Source: Saccharicrinis sp963677655 (GTDB lineage: Bacteria > Bacteroidota > Bacteroidia > Bacteroidales > Marinilabiliaceae). From it: DNA of 64,000 nt. This document shows positions 47,364 to 56,466 of this stretch, one piece after another (positions within the stretch are counted from its first letter, which is position 1; each line of letters begins with the position of its first letter). The DNA is taken from assembly GCA_963677655.1 (NCBI GenBank), contig OY782088.1; one strand, 5' to 3'. The position numbers were made by a program, and so were the translations under genes. The notes beneath the pieces are model-generated. The model was not told where the DNA came from, did not search any database, and saw only the letters and a program-made list of their open reading frames with translations.

Positions 47364-47942
47364 ATGCAGGCTATAGATAATAAACTTATATATTATTTTA
47401 ACAAGTGGATCAAACTTACAACAGCTGAAGAGGACTTAATTTTATCCAACTTTGAACCAGCCTTTGTTAAAAAGAAAAAAGATTTATTGGAAGTCGGCGA
47501 AACATGTACGTATATTTATTTTATCACTAAAGGTTGTATGCGCTCCTATTTTGTAGATGCAAAAGGAAACGAGCATATTTACCAGATTAGAATGGATAAT
47601 AATTGGATCAGTGACTTGCAAAGTTTCTTCTCTCAACGTCCTTCCCTTTATTATATCGAAGCATTGGAAGACACTCATTTACTTCGCATCTCGTTAGAAA
47701 AACTGGAAGAGTTGTACGATAAAGTTCCTAAGCTTGAACGTTACTTCAGAATACTATTTCAAAAAGCATATATAAATGCATTGGAGCGACTAAATGCCAC
47801 CATGTGGGATACTGCTGTAGACCGATACAATGAAATGCTAAAAGAACATCCCGATATGTTTCAGCGAGTTCCTCTTGTTTATATAGCATCATATTTAGGT
47901 ATCACACCTGAAAGTCTGAGCAGAATCAGAAAGAAACAATAA
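47364..47942 (+). CDS. Crp/Fnr-family transcriptional regulator
   Basis: 192 residues. A cyclic-nucleotide-binding-like domain (about 20-125) is followed by a helix-turn-helix (VPLVYIASYLGITPESLSRIR). No Fnr-type cysteine cluster is present at the N terminus. The next operon downstream carries a perfect FNR-type palindrome in its promoter and is the likely target. Confidence 0.85.
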   Translation: MQAIDNKLIYYFNKWIKLTTAEEDLILSNFEPAFVKKKKDLLEVGETCTYIYFITKGCMRSYFVDAKGNEHIYQIRMDNNWISDLQSFFSQRPSLYYIEALEDTHLLRISLEKLEELYDKVPKLERYFRILFQKAYINALERLNATMWDTAVDRYNEMLKEHPDMFQRVPLVYIASYLGITPESLSRIRKKQ

Positions 47943-48257
47943 CTGATAGTTAAAAGTTGAAAGCCTAAAGTTGATTTTTTAGACTATATAATTATTAATA
48001 TTTTTCGAATTGCAGAGTTGTTGAGTTGATCATTTATTTAGTGCTTTTAATAATCCCTTTCTTTTTCTGCCTTTTATCCATTTAATTGGCCTGGTTTGCC
48101 TACCAACAGATATCCAAAATTCCATTCGTAAAAGAATGTATTTCATGCTTTCCTTTTTCCTTACTCCATGTTCCTTTCTCCTTACTAAATTATCAATTAT
48201 TACATCCTCAGCTTCAAACGATTAACCATTCTACCCTTAACCTCTCACCCAATCAAC

Positions 48258-48271
48258 TTGATCCAGATCAA
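48258..48271. promoter_or_regulatory. Consensus FNR/CRP-type box
   Basis: TTGATCCAGATCAA is an exact match to TTGATnnnnATCAA. It lies 315 nt after the stop of a Crp/Fnr gene and 80 nt before the SnoaL-like gene. Confidence 0.65.
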
Positions 48272-48317
48272 TTTCATTTCTTATCATAGGTCAAGTGCAT
48301 GAGGCATACCCTCACCA

Positions 48318-48325
48318 TATCTTTG
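48318..48325 (+). promoter_or_regulatory. -7 promoter box of the SnoaL-YceI-DoxX operon
   Basis: TATCTTTG fits TAnnTTTG and lies 25 nt before the start codon. It places the FNR-type box at about -64, a usual activating distance. No clear -33 TTTG was found. Confidence 0.5.
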
Positions 48326-48350
48326 TAATGTAACAATAAAGCAAAACACA

Positions 48351-48728
48351 ATGCGGAAAATTGATCCACAAAAATTATCACTTACAGAGCGTATCGAAAA
48401 GTTAAGCGATATGATGTCTGAAGGAAAATGGCTGGAGGCTTTTGAAAAATTCTATGCTGAAAACATTGTTCGACAGGAAACAGATCATTTTCCAACAAGA
48501 GGTAAAGATGCATGTAGATTACAAGAAGAAAAATTAGTAACAAGCATAACTAAATTTAAAGAAGCCAAAGTATTGAATGTAATAACAGATAAAAATGTAT
48601 CAGTAATAAAATGGCTATTTAATTACATACATAAGGATCTGGGAGAGCAAAAATATACACAAACTTCAATGTTAATTTGGAATTGCGAAGGACAGATTAT
48701 CAATGAAATTATACATATAAACAATTAA
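48351..48728 (+). CDS. SnoaL-like (NTF2 fold) protein
   Basis: 125 residues. LTERIEKLSDMMSEGKWLEAFEKFYAENIVRQE is the start of the SnoaL/NTF2-like cone fold, with a conserved beta-sheet after it. Small-molecule binding or isomerase role, function unknown. First gene of the operon that continues with YceI (11-nt gap). Confidence 0.75.
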   Translation: MRKIDPQKLSLTERIEKLSDMMSEGKWLEAFEKFYAENIVRQETDHFPTRGKDACRLQEEKLVTSITKFKEAKVLNVITDKNVSVIKWLFNYIHKDLGEQKYTQTSMLIWNCEGQIINEIIHINN

Positions 48729-48739
48729 AATTTAGACAT

Positions 48740-49303
48740 ATGAAAACTTTAGGATTAGCATTAGCATTATTAGTAACAGGAACAGTTTTTACATCTGCTC
48801 AAAAGAAAGAAGTAAATAAAGAAGCTTCTGTTGTAAAATGGACAGGAAAAAAAATAGGAGGTTCACATAATGGAGAAATTGACTTAAAGAGTGGCTACTT
48901 CGAATTTAAAAACAACCAGATTGCAGGAGGTGAAGTAGTGATTGATATGAGTACACTATCCAACACAGATCTTGAAGACGAAGGATACAACCAAAAATTA
49001 GTAGGACACCTAAAATCAGATGACTTTTTCGGTGTAGAGAAATACCCAACTTCAAAGTTTGTAGTTACAAAAGCATCCAAATTTCAAAATGGCAAAGCAA
49101 AAGTTTCAGGCAAGCTAACCATCAAAGATAAAACTGAAGATATCTCTTTTGATGTAGTTCAATCCGGAAATGTATTTACAGCCAAAGTAGATGTCGACCG
49201 TTCAAAATTTGATGTAAGATATGGATCAGATTCATTCTTCGATAACCTTGGGGATAAAGTGATTGACGACATATTTACACTGGATATTAAACTATCACTA
49301 TAA
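48740..49303 (+). CDS. YceI family protein, periplasmic lipid-binding
   Basis: 187 residues. A signal peptide (about 1-20, ending FTSAQ) is followed by one lipocalin-like YceI domain with VVKWTGKKIGGSHNGEIDLKSG and VDRSKFDVRYGSDSFFDNLGD. The family binds isoprenoid quinones or fatty acids in the periplasm. Second gene of the cluster. Confidence 0.9.
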   Translation: MKTLGLALALLVTGTVFTSAQKKEVNKEASVVKWTGKKIGGSHNGEIDLKSGYFEFKNNQIAGGEVVIDMSTLSNTDLEDEGYNQKLVGHLKSDDFFGVEKYPTSKFVVTKASKFQNGKAKVSGKLTIKDKTEDISFDVVQSGNVFTAKVDVDRSKFDVRYGSDSFFDNLGDKVIDDIFTLDIKLSL

Positions 49304-49343
49304 TGATAAACACACAACAACAATTGTAATAATAGCACACAAA

Positions 49344-49745
49344 ATGAAAAAAAATACAGATTTAGGATTATTGATTTTACGTATCTCAATTGGTTTATTA
49401 ATGTTGCTTCATGGCATATCTAAATTAATTCATGGTCTGGACTTTATTAAAGGAATGTTATCAGGAATGGGAATGCCAAGTTTTATTGCTTATGGGGTGA
49501 TTGTAGGAGAAGTAATTGCACCATTAGCCATATTAGCAGGATATAAAACTCGTATTGCATCAGCTATTTATGCCTTTAATTGTTTAGTTGCCATTTTTAT
49601 GGTTCATAGTCAGCAATTATTTACCATAAATGAACATGGAGGCTGGAGCGTTGAATTACTAGGATTATATCTGTTTGGAGCTATTGCTTTAATTTTTACC
49701 GGAGCTGGTAAATATGCTTTATCAAAAGAATCTAATTGGGATTAA
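49344..49745 (+). CDS. DoxX family membrane protein
   Basis: 133 residues from the ATG at 49344; the longer frame from 49263 overlaps the YceI gene and is less likely. Four membrane helices with the DoxX/SURF4 pattern LRISIGLLMLLHGISKL and VIVGEVIAPLAILAGYKTR. Function unsettled, linked to redox or quinone stress in several bacteria. 40 nt after YceI. Confidence 0.85.
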   Translation: MKKNTDLGLLILRISIGLLMLLHGISKLIHGLDFIKGMLSGMGMPSFIAYGVIVGEVIAPLAILAGYKTRIASAIYAFNCLVAIFMVHSQQLFTINEHGGWSVELLGLYLFGAIALIFTGAGKYALSKESNWD

Positions 49746-49808
49746 ATAAATCATGAACTACCAATTGATATCATGAAGTTCTAAACTCAGTAACAAAATA
49801 TACCGAAG

Positions 49809-50600
49809 ATGATGGAAAATACTAATAAAATGCCAATGCTATTCATAGGCCACGGCAGTCCTATGAATGCTATCGAAGAAAATGAATTCGTTCAGGGAAT
49901 TAGAAACGTTTCTTCAGAATTACCAATACCTAAAGCTATACTGGTTATTTCGGCTCATTGGGAAACAAGAGGTACACACGTTACAGCCATGGAACAACCA
50001 AAAACCATTCATGATTTTGGAGGATTTCCAAAAGCTTTATATGAAGTACAATATCCCGCTCCGGGAATGCCTTTATTAGCAGAGCAGATTCAACAGCAGA
50101 TTAATATTACTGATGTATATCTGGATGATAAGTGGGGTTTAGATCATGGATCATGGTCAGTTATTAAGCATTTGTATCCCCTTGCTGATATTCCGGTGAT
50201 TCAATTGAGTCTGGATTATTACAAAACACCTCAGGAACATTACGAACTTGCAAAACAACTGAACGATATGCGTAACAAAGGTGTTTTAATAGTAGGAAGT
50301 GGAAACCTGGTTCATAATTTAGGAATGGTTCATTGGTCAAAATTGAATGAAAACTATGGATACGATTGGGCTATTGAGGCTAACAATAAAATGAAAGAAC
50401 TTATTCTTGATGGCAATCATAAAGACTTGATGAACTATACAAAACTTGGTAAAGAATTTAATTTATCCATTCCATCGGCTGAACACTTTTTACCATTGCT
50501 TTACATACTTGCTTTACAAAACAAAAAAGATAAAGTAAGCTTTTTTAACGATGAAACAGTGGGAGGTTCATTATCTATGACCTCAGTTAAAATAGGATAA
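49809..50600 (+). CDS. ygiD: LigB-type extradiol dioxygenase (4,5-DOPA dioxygenase family)
   Basis: 263 residues (start at 49809, or one codon later). FIGHGSPMNAIEENEF, VISAHWETRGTHVT, DHGSWSVIKHLYP and VGSGNLVHNLG are the YgiD/LigB signatures, with the His ligands of the active-site metal in GHGS and SAHW. Family members open catechol rings such as DOPA; in Bacteroidota the natural substrate is unknown. Member of the FNR-box cluster. Confidence 0.88.
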   Translation: MMENTNKMPMLFIGHGSPMNAIEENEFVQGIRNVSSELPIPKAILVISAHWETRGTHVTAMEQPKTIHDFGGFPKALYEVQYPAPGMPLLAEQIQQQINITDVYLDDKWGLDHGSWSVIKHLYPLADIPVIQLSLDYYKTPQEHYELAKQLNDMRNKGVLIVGSGNLVHNLGMVHWSKLNENYGYDWAIEANNKMKELILDGNHKDLMNYTKLGKEFNLSIPSAEHFLPLLYILALQNKKDKVSFFNDETVGGSLSMTSVKIG

Positions 50601-50681
50601 GAATAATACAGGTCATAATAGTTCTTGCTTAAGAGAAGGCTTAATATGACAAATTATAATATTACTTAATCAACAAATAAA

Positions 50682-51524
50682 ATGAAAATAGCAGTAACAG
50701 GAGCAACAGGTCAATTAGGAAACCTTGTTGTTGAATCATTAAAACAAAAAATAGCAGCCGAAAATATTGTAGCATTAGTTCGCACACCTGAAAAGGCTGA
50801 AGCATTAGGAGTTGAAGCAAGAGCATTTGATTATGAAAAACCAGAAGGTTTAGCTGAGGCATTAAAAGGTATCGACTCATTATTACTTATCTCAGGTAAT
50901 GAATTAGGAAAACGAGCAAGTCAACATGCTAACGTAATTGAGGCGGCCAAAAATGCCGGAGTTAGCTGGATTGTATACACCAGTTTATTAAATGCAGATA
51001 AATCTTCATTGAACCTCGCAGGAGAACATCTTGCAACAGAAAAAGCATTGAAAGAATCTGGTATTGATTACACTATCTTGCGTAATGGCTGGTATACTGA
51101 AAACTATACAGCATCAATTGAAGGAGCATTAGGTGCCGGAGCATTTATCGGTAGTGCCGGTGAAGGTAAAATTTCATCTGCTCCTCGTGCTGATTATGCA
51201 GAAGCTGCAGCTGTTGTTTTATCAAGCGAAGGACACAAAGGAAAAGTTTACGAATTATCAGGAGATGAGGCATATACTTTAACTGAATTAGCTGCTGAAA
51301 TTACCAAGCAATCAGGTAAAGATATTCCATACAATAACTTACCTGAAGGAGAATATGCTGCTATTCTAAAAACCTTTGGTTTACCGGATGCATTTGCTGA
51401 AGCTATTGCAAGCTGGGATACCGGAGCTTCACAAGGTGATTTATTCGATGAAGGAAGTTCTTTATCAGAATTAATCGGACGTCCTACTACCCCACTTGCA
51501 GAAGCAGTAAAGGCTGCATTATAA
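50682..51524 (+). CDS. NmrA-like NAD(P)H:quinone oxidoreductase (QOR2/YtfG type)
   Basis: 280 residues. GATGQLGNLVVESLK is the Rossmann motif, followed by VALVRTPEKAEALG, WIVYTSLLNADKS and a C-terminal TELAAEITKQSGKDI. This is the quinone oxidoreductase 2-like subfamily of atypical SDRs, which reduces quinones with NADPH. Last gene of the cluster, followed by a perfect hairpin. Confidence 0.88.
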   Translation: MKIAVTGATGQLGNLVVESLKQKIAAENIVALVRTPEKAEALGVEARAFDYEKPEGLAEALKGIDSLLLISGNELGKRASQHANVIEAAKNAGVSWIVYTSLLNADKSSLNLAGEHLATEKALKESGIDYTILRNGWYTENYTASIEGALGAGAFIGSAGEGKISSAPRADYAEAAAVVLSSEGHKGKVYELSGDEAYTLTELAAEITKQSGKDIPYNNLPEGEYAAILKTFGLPDAFAEAIASWDTGASQGDLFDEGSSLSELIGRPTTPLAEAVKAAL

Positions 51525-51544
51525 TTTTGCTTTTATATAGTAAT

Positions 51545-51579
51545 CACTGTTTTACAAAAATATTTATTGTAAAACAGTG
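51545..51579 (+). terminator. Hairpin after the quinone oxidoreductase gene
   Basis: Perfect 13-bp stem CACTGTTTTACAA / TTGTAAAACAGTG with a 9-nt loop, 20 nt past the stop. It lacks a long T-run. Confidence 0.75.
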
Positions 51580-51751
51580 AGAATAATTAAAATTTTGTGG
51601 TTATAACAGATTAGGCATAGAATAGTCATTAATCGTTTGTAAAACTTTTTACTAGATTTAGTGATTATTCTATGCTTTATTATTTATATAAAGATTTAAT
51701 TTATTAGATTTAAGTATCATTTCTAATTTAACAACACCTAATCATTTAACA

Positions 51752-52117
51752 ATGAATCACGATTTTAGTAACAATCAAACCCTACTTGAGAAGTTATATA
51801 AAAAGTACAAAATTCACTCTATCCAAACCATCATCTTCTACCTGTTAACTATACTCTGGGCAACAATGGTTTTAATTTCAAATGAATACTTCGATTCTTA
51901 TACATACCTTATTTTAATCTTACTTCTTGTCTCGTTATCATTATTTACCATATATTTCCATAACTCATTTAAAGCCAGATATGTCTTTTATAAATCAATA
52001 AATAAAATTGATAAAGTTGAATATAAGGTAGCACCTATCGTATATCTGTTAACTTGCATTCCCTTTTTAATTATGAATGGAAAACAGATGCGTCAGGAAT
52101 TAAATCTTTACTATTAA
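51752..52117 (+). CDS. Small membrane protein, unknown function
   Basis: 121 residues, with hydrophobic helices at about 24-43, 48-68 and a weaker one near 98-112. No known family. It ends 9 nt before an SDR gene, so the two are probably co-transcribed. Confidence 0.6.
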   Translation: MNHDFSNNQTLLEKLYKKYKIHSIQTIIFYLLTILWATMVLISNEYFDSYTYLILILLLVSLSLFTIYFHNSFKARYVFYKSINKIDKVEYKVAPIVYLLTCIPFLIMNGKQMRQELNLYY

Positions 52118-52126
52118 TCTATACAT

Positions 52127-52834
52127 ATGGAAAAAGTTGCAGTTATTACTGGTGGTGTTCAAGGCATAGGAAAAGCTATTTGCGATGCGTTTAAACAGCA
52201 TGGTATTAAAATTTGTACAATTGATATACTTGAAAATGATTATTTCGTTGGTGATATTGCTGACGAAAATACTCTGCAAAAATTTGTTAGTAAAGTTATT
52301 AGTGATTACGGCAAGGTAGACTATTTAATCAATAATGCATGTTTAAGTCGCGGAGGTTTAAACTCCTGTTCTTATGAAGATTTTAATTATGTATTAAGAG
52401 TTGGTATCTCTGCTCCTTTTCTTTTAACTCAACTTTTCAAAGATCATTTTAACCCAGGAGCCAGTATTGTAAACATATCCTCCACCCGACAATTTATGAG
52501 CCAATCCAATACCGAAAGTTATACAGCTGCAAAAGGTGGAATTACAGCACTAACCCATGCAATGGCCGTAACACTATCTGGAATAGCCAGAGTGAATTGT
52601 ATTTCTCCGGGGTGGATTGATACTACTAGCAATAACTATGAAGGTGCTGACGCCAATCAACATCCTGTTGGTCGCGTTGGAAAACCTGAAGACATTGTAA
52701 ATGCAGTATTATTTTTATGCGATAATAAAAGTAGTTTTATCACCGGACAAAATATTACCGTAGATGGAGGTATGACCAAACTGATGGTATATCATGATGA
52801 TCAGGGATGGATTTATAATCCTGAGCATAAATAA
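52127..52834 (+). CDS. SDR-family oxidoreductase
   Basis: 235 residues, classical short-chain dehydrogenase. NAD(P)-binding GGVQGIGKAI, LINNACLSRG, catalytic Ser in IVNISSTRQF, and YTAAKGG with the Tyr-Lys pair. It ends with GQNITVDGGMTKL. Substrate unknown. Follows the small membrane protein by 9 nt. Confidence 0.9.
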   Translation: MEKVAVITGGVQGIGKAICDAFKQHGIKICTIDILENDYFVGDIADENTLQKFVSKVISDYGKVDYLINNACLSRGGLNSCSYEDFNYVLRVGISAPFLLTQLFKDHFNPGASIVNISSTRQFMSQSNTESYTAAKGGITALTHAMAVTLSGIARVNCISPGWIDTTSNNYEGADANQHPVGRVGKPEDIVNAVLFLCDNKSSFITGQNITVDGGMTKLMVYHDDQGWIYNPEHK

Positions 52835-52963
52835 TAATACATCAACTAAAGAGATCATTGAAAACAATCACTTTAACATAAACAGTTATTCGTAAATTAA
52901 GACACTGAACTCTTAAATTTTCATAAATTTTAGTTTCATTTTAAGTAATTAAATATTTAATCG

Positions 52964-52984
52964 TACATTTGCAACATTGTTGCA
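52964..52984 (+). promoter_or_regulatory. Autoregulatory Fur/Zur-type operator over the -7 box
   Basis: TACATTTG (52964-52971) fits the -7 consensus TAnnTTTG. It runs directly into a perfect palindrome TGCAAC-ATT-GTTGCA (52970-52984). Repressor bound here would block RNA polymerase. It lies just upstream of the Fur-family gene. Confidence 0.65.
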
Positions 52985-52992
52985 TTTGAAAC

Positions 52993-53418
52993 ATGTGTGC
53001 ATTTATGAATGCTATTGATATATTAAATAGTTATAATCTTAAACGAACAAGTTGTCGTGAAGGAATTATTAATGTTGTAATTGCTGCAAATCAGGCTTTA
53101 TCTGAAAATGAAATCAGAGAACGCTTGGCAGGAAATTACGATCGCACAACTTTTTACCGTTCTTTTAAAACTCTTGAAGAACATAAAATCATTCATAAAA
53201 TTGTTATTGATAATCAATTAATTAAATATGCTCTTGATAATTCCATAACACACAAAGATGAACACGCTCATTTCTATTGCAATGAATGTCATAGTGTAAA
53301 ATGTTTAGATGACATCCCAATGCAAAAATATAAACTGCCAAAGGGTTACTTAAACGTTGAAGTAGAGGTATTGATAAAAGGAATTTGCTCAAATTGTACA
53401 AACCAAGACAATAATTGA
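52993..53418 (+). CDS. Fur-family transcriptional regulator (probably Zur)
   Basis: 141 residues; the start may be the Met at residue 5 (53005). A winged-helix N-terminal domain (LSENEIRERLAGNYDRTTFYRSFKTLEEHKIIHKI) precedes a dimerisation domain with the metal motif DEHAHFYCNECHSVKC and a second pair CSNC. The two CxxC pairs form the structural zinc site, and the HAHFYC motif is the sensing region. The next gene, a His-rich membrane protein, starts inside its stop codon (TTGA overlap). A ZnuD-like receptor and two lipoproteins follow. Zinc sensing is inferred from the context. Confidence 0.85.
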   Translation: MCAFMNAIDILNSYNLKRTSCREGIINVVIAANQALSENEIRERLAGNYDRTTFYRSFKTLEEHKIIHKIVIDNQLIKYALDNSITHKDEHAHFYCNECHSVKCLDDIPMQKYKLPKGYLNVEVEVLIKGICSNCTNQDNN

Positions 53419-53777
53419 TACGAATTAGAAAACATATTGCTTTCCTGTTAGTTGGAATCTTCTGCTTTCCAATCATATTCCAATCAATACATATTGTAAG
53501 GCATCAGTCCCATGTTCATAAACATGATCATCATCTATGCGAAACGGATACTTCTAATAGTATTTATTTTACACTTTCTACAGATACTCCACATCAAAAA
53601 AATAAATGTCTTATATGCGAATACCACTTTGCAATAAATGACCTGCCAAAAGTATCGGATTTTCACACCACAATTCCTGAGACAAATTTCTCATTTAACG
53701 AAATAGCAAATCAGGTATATCAAAAACAAAACCTATCAAAAAAATCTCCCCGGGGACCACCTGAACATATTCTTTAA
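53415..53777 (+). CDS. Small His-rich membrane/periplasmic protein, TTG start
   Basis: 120 residues from TTG (53415) overlapping the Fur stop by 4 nt. One membrane helix (about 9-25) is followed by a histidine-rich stretch VRHQSHVHKHDHHLCETD and a metal-binding KCLICEYHF, similar in style to DUF2946 proteins. It would bind Zn or Cu at the periplasmic face. Because the overlap couples it to the regulator, it is part of the same operon. No characterised homologue is recognised. Confidence 0.65.
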   Translation: MIRIRKHIAFLLVGIFCFPIIFQSIHIVRHQSHVHKHDHHLCETDTSNSIYFTLSTDTPHQKNKCLICEYHFAINDLPKVSDFHTTIPETNFSFNEIANQVYQKQNLSKKSPRGPPEHIL

Positions 53778-54018
53778 ACCCGGATTATATAATTAAATAT
53801 CGTTATGAGCTTTGAAATAGCAATAAAACAAGTGCTTACATAAACGAGTCATATCTTGTCCGCATAATTATCTGGAGCATGGCTATTGTGACTTGAAGTA
53901 AGTGATTCTAACACAATGTTTTGAAGCTATTTCTGAGTGCAGTAGGTATTTTAATACATATTGCGGGTTAAATATTTCATTTCAATTTTTCAGGTAGTTA
54001 ATACTCAAGTATTTTAAT

Positions 54019-56436
54019 ATGAGCAGATTTTTCGTGCTTTTATTATGCATGGTTGTATTCTGTAGTGCCGTATATGGACAAACACTATATGAACTTAAAG
54101 GTAATGTTTTTGATGAAGACAATGAGCCTTTAACAGGTGCAACTGTGTTTATGTATCCTATGAAAAAAGGTACCGTGACTGATGTCAATGGCAACTTTAA
54201 AATAGGTCAAATATCAAAAGGTGATTATAAAATAGAGATTTCATTTATTGGATATAATACCTTAATTGATACAATTTCTATTGTATCTAATCAAACATTC
54301 AATGCGCAATTACATGCATCCTCCCTAAGTTTACAGGAGGTAGTTATTACTGATAACTATGCAGAATCCAGAAAAAAAGAGGAATCGCGCAATATTGAAA
54401 TTGTGAATGATGATTACCTGAAACAAAACCTGGGTGGAAGTCTGATGACTTCGCTGGAAAGACTACCCGGAATTACAACTATTGAAATAGGTTCTGGACA
54501 ATCGAAACCTGTTATTCGTGGATTAGGATTTAACAGAGTTGTTGTAGTTGAAAATGACATTAAACATGAGGCTCAACAATGGGGGGCTGATCATGGACTT
54601 GAAATAGACCAATATGCTGTTGATAATGTTGAAGTCATCAAAGGACCTGCATCATTAGAGTATGGTTCGGATGCCATAGGTGGAGTAATTGATATGAAAA
54701 ACAGGAAACTACCTTCTCCAAATTCTTTTGGTGGTAGCATTGACCTGTCAGGAAAAAGCAATAATGATTTTTTAGGTACATCAATATCATTGTATGGCCG
54801 AAAAAATTGGTTCTTTGCAAATTTCAGGGCCACTATTCTAGATTATGGAGATTATAAGGTTCCTGCAGATAGTGTTGATATCTATTCTTATCGAGCTCCA
54901 TTGTATAAAAACCATTTAAGAAATACTGCTGGAAAAGAACAGGATTTTCACTTGTCATTTGGAGTCATTCGAAACAGATTTAACAGCAAATTTTTCGTCA
55001 GCAGTGTAAATAGTAAAAGTGGTTTTTTTGCAAATGCACATGGCTTGGAGCCACGAAATGTAGATAGCGATATTTATGATAAATCAAGCAGGGATATTCA
55101 GTATCCATATCAAACTGTTCATCATTTTAAAGTCATTAATTCTTCTCACTTTATATGGGAAAAGTTAGAGATGGAATCCAACTTTGGTTATCAACGCAAT
55201 TTCAGACAGGAATGGAGCCAATATGTAAGTCATGGATATATGCCTGCTGTTTATCCTGATACCTTGTCATTTAATCCGGATCTTGAACGTGAGTTTGATA
55301 AAGATGTTTATTCCGGTAATATAAAATTGTCATGGCAGGCATCTGACAAAACACATTTAAATTTTGGAATTAACAGCCAGTATCAGGATAATAAGATTGA
55401 CGGAAGAGGATTTATCATTCCTGCTTACCAACAATTTAATTTGGGTAGCTATGCCATTGCTAAATATTCTGTATCTGAAAAAAGCATATTTCAATTTGGA
55501 ATTCGCTATGATTATGGAAAAATAAAAACTAGTGAATACTACGATTGGTTTCCTTCTCCGGTTGTTGAAAACGACAATTCAACAATGCAATATCTGCAAC
55601 GGGCTGAAAATATAGACCGAAGCTTTTCAAATTTTACATGGTCTGTAGGTTATAACTACAATCCGGGGAAATGGTCGTATAAAATCAACATTGGTAAAAG
55701 TTTCCGTATGCCTATTGCAAAAGAACTGGCCGCTAATGGAGTTAATTACCATAGCTTTAGTTATGAAGTGGGTAATGCAGCTTTATCGCCGGAAGCTTCT
55801 TACCAATTGGATGCAGGTGTAGAATTTGCTTCAGAGAGATTTGCGATTGGAACAACTCCATTTCTGAATTATTTTTCAAACTACATCTATTTGAATCCAA
55901 CATCTGAACACGACAGGTTATATGGTAATGGAAACCAGGTTTATTATTATACAGAAAGTGAGGTCTTCAGATATGGTACCGAATTACATGCTCATTTTGA
56001 AATATTGAAAAATCTGCAATTGGGTATAATGGGTGAATACGTATATTCTGAACAGCTATCGGGGGAAAAGAAAGGATTCACCTTGCCATTTTCACCACCG
56101 GCATCAGCAATCTTCAATATTAAATATCAAAAACCGAAGATGAAATTTATTGAGAACGCTTATGCTTCTGTTGATTACCGAATTACGGCTTCTCAGAATA
56201 ATATTGTTCCACCAGAAGAAACTACAGATGGATATCAACTTATCAATCTTGGATTTGGAGGAGACATAAAAGTGGCGAATCAAAAAATTGATATATCACT
56301 TCAGATTCAGAACCTGCTCAATACAAAGTACTTTAATCACACCAGCTTTTACAGACTTATTAATGTTCCTGAACCGGGGAGAAATTTCATATTGAATATA
56401 TCAATACCCATTGCAGGAAAACTGAAACAAAAATAA
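54019..56436 (+). CDS. TonB-dependent receptor, ZnuD-like
   Basis: 805 residues. A signal peptide (about 1-21, ending AVYGQ) is followed by a carboxypeptidase-like domain (about 25-110), a plug and a barrel ending GRNFILNISIPIAGKLKQK. The plug carries KPVIRGLGFNRVVVVENDI and EAQQWGADHGLEI followed by VEVIKGPASLEYGSDAIGG, a pattern of the zinc-type TonB receptors (ZnuD relatives). It follows the Fur and His-rich genes after a 240-nt gap without a visible operator, and leads two DUF4625 lipoprotein genes. Import of zinc, or of a zinc-binding compound, is the likely role. Confidence 0.82.
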   Translation: MSRFFVLLLCMVVFCSAVYGQTLYELKGNVFDEDNEPLTGATVFMYPMKKGTVTDVNGNFKIGQISKGDYKIEISFIGYNTLIDTISIVSNQTFNAQLHASSLSLQEVVITDNYAESRKKEESRNIEIVNDDYLKQNLGGSLMTSLERLPGITTIEIGSGQSKPVIRGLGFNRVVVVENDIKHEAQQWGADHGLEIDQYAVDNVEVIKGPASLEYGSDAIGGVIDMKNRKLPSPNSFGGSIDLSGKSNNDFLGTSISLYGRKNWFFANFRATILDYGDYKVPADSVDIYSYRAPLYKNHLRNTAGKEQDFHLSFGVIRNRFNSKFFVSSVNSKSGFFANAHGLEPRNVDSDIYDKSSRDIQYPYQTVHHFKVINSSHFIWEKLEMESNFGYQRNFRQEWSQYVSHGYMPAVYPDTLSFNPDLEREFDKDVYSGNIKLSWQASDKTHLNFGINSQYQDNKIDGRGFIIPAYQQFNLGSYAIAKYSVSEKSIFQFGIRYDYGKIKTSEYYDWFPSPVVENDNSTMQYLQRAENIDRSFSNFTWSVGYNYNPGKWSYKINIGKSFRMPIAKELAANGVNYHSFSYEVGNAALSPEASYQLDAGVEFASERFAIGTTPFLNYFSNYIYLNPTSEHDRLYGNGNQVYYYTESEVFRYGTELHAHFEILKNLQLGIMGEYVYSEQLSGEKKGFTLPFSPPASAIFNIKYQKPKMKFIENAYASVDYRITASQNNIVPPEETTDGYQLINLGFGGDIKVANQKIDISLQIQNLLNTKYFNHTSFYRLINVPEPGRNFILNISIPIAGKLKQK

Positions 56437-56466
56437 TTTATATCAAACAAGATTACATTTATTATT

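Noticed and set aside
48086..48289. 67-residue open frame before the FNR-box promoter
   Set aside because: Low-complexity composition, no conserved motif, and it covers the regulator box.
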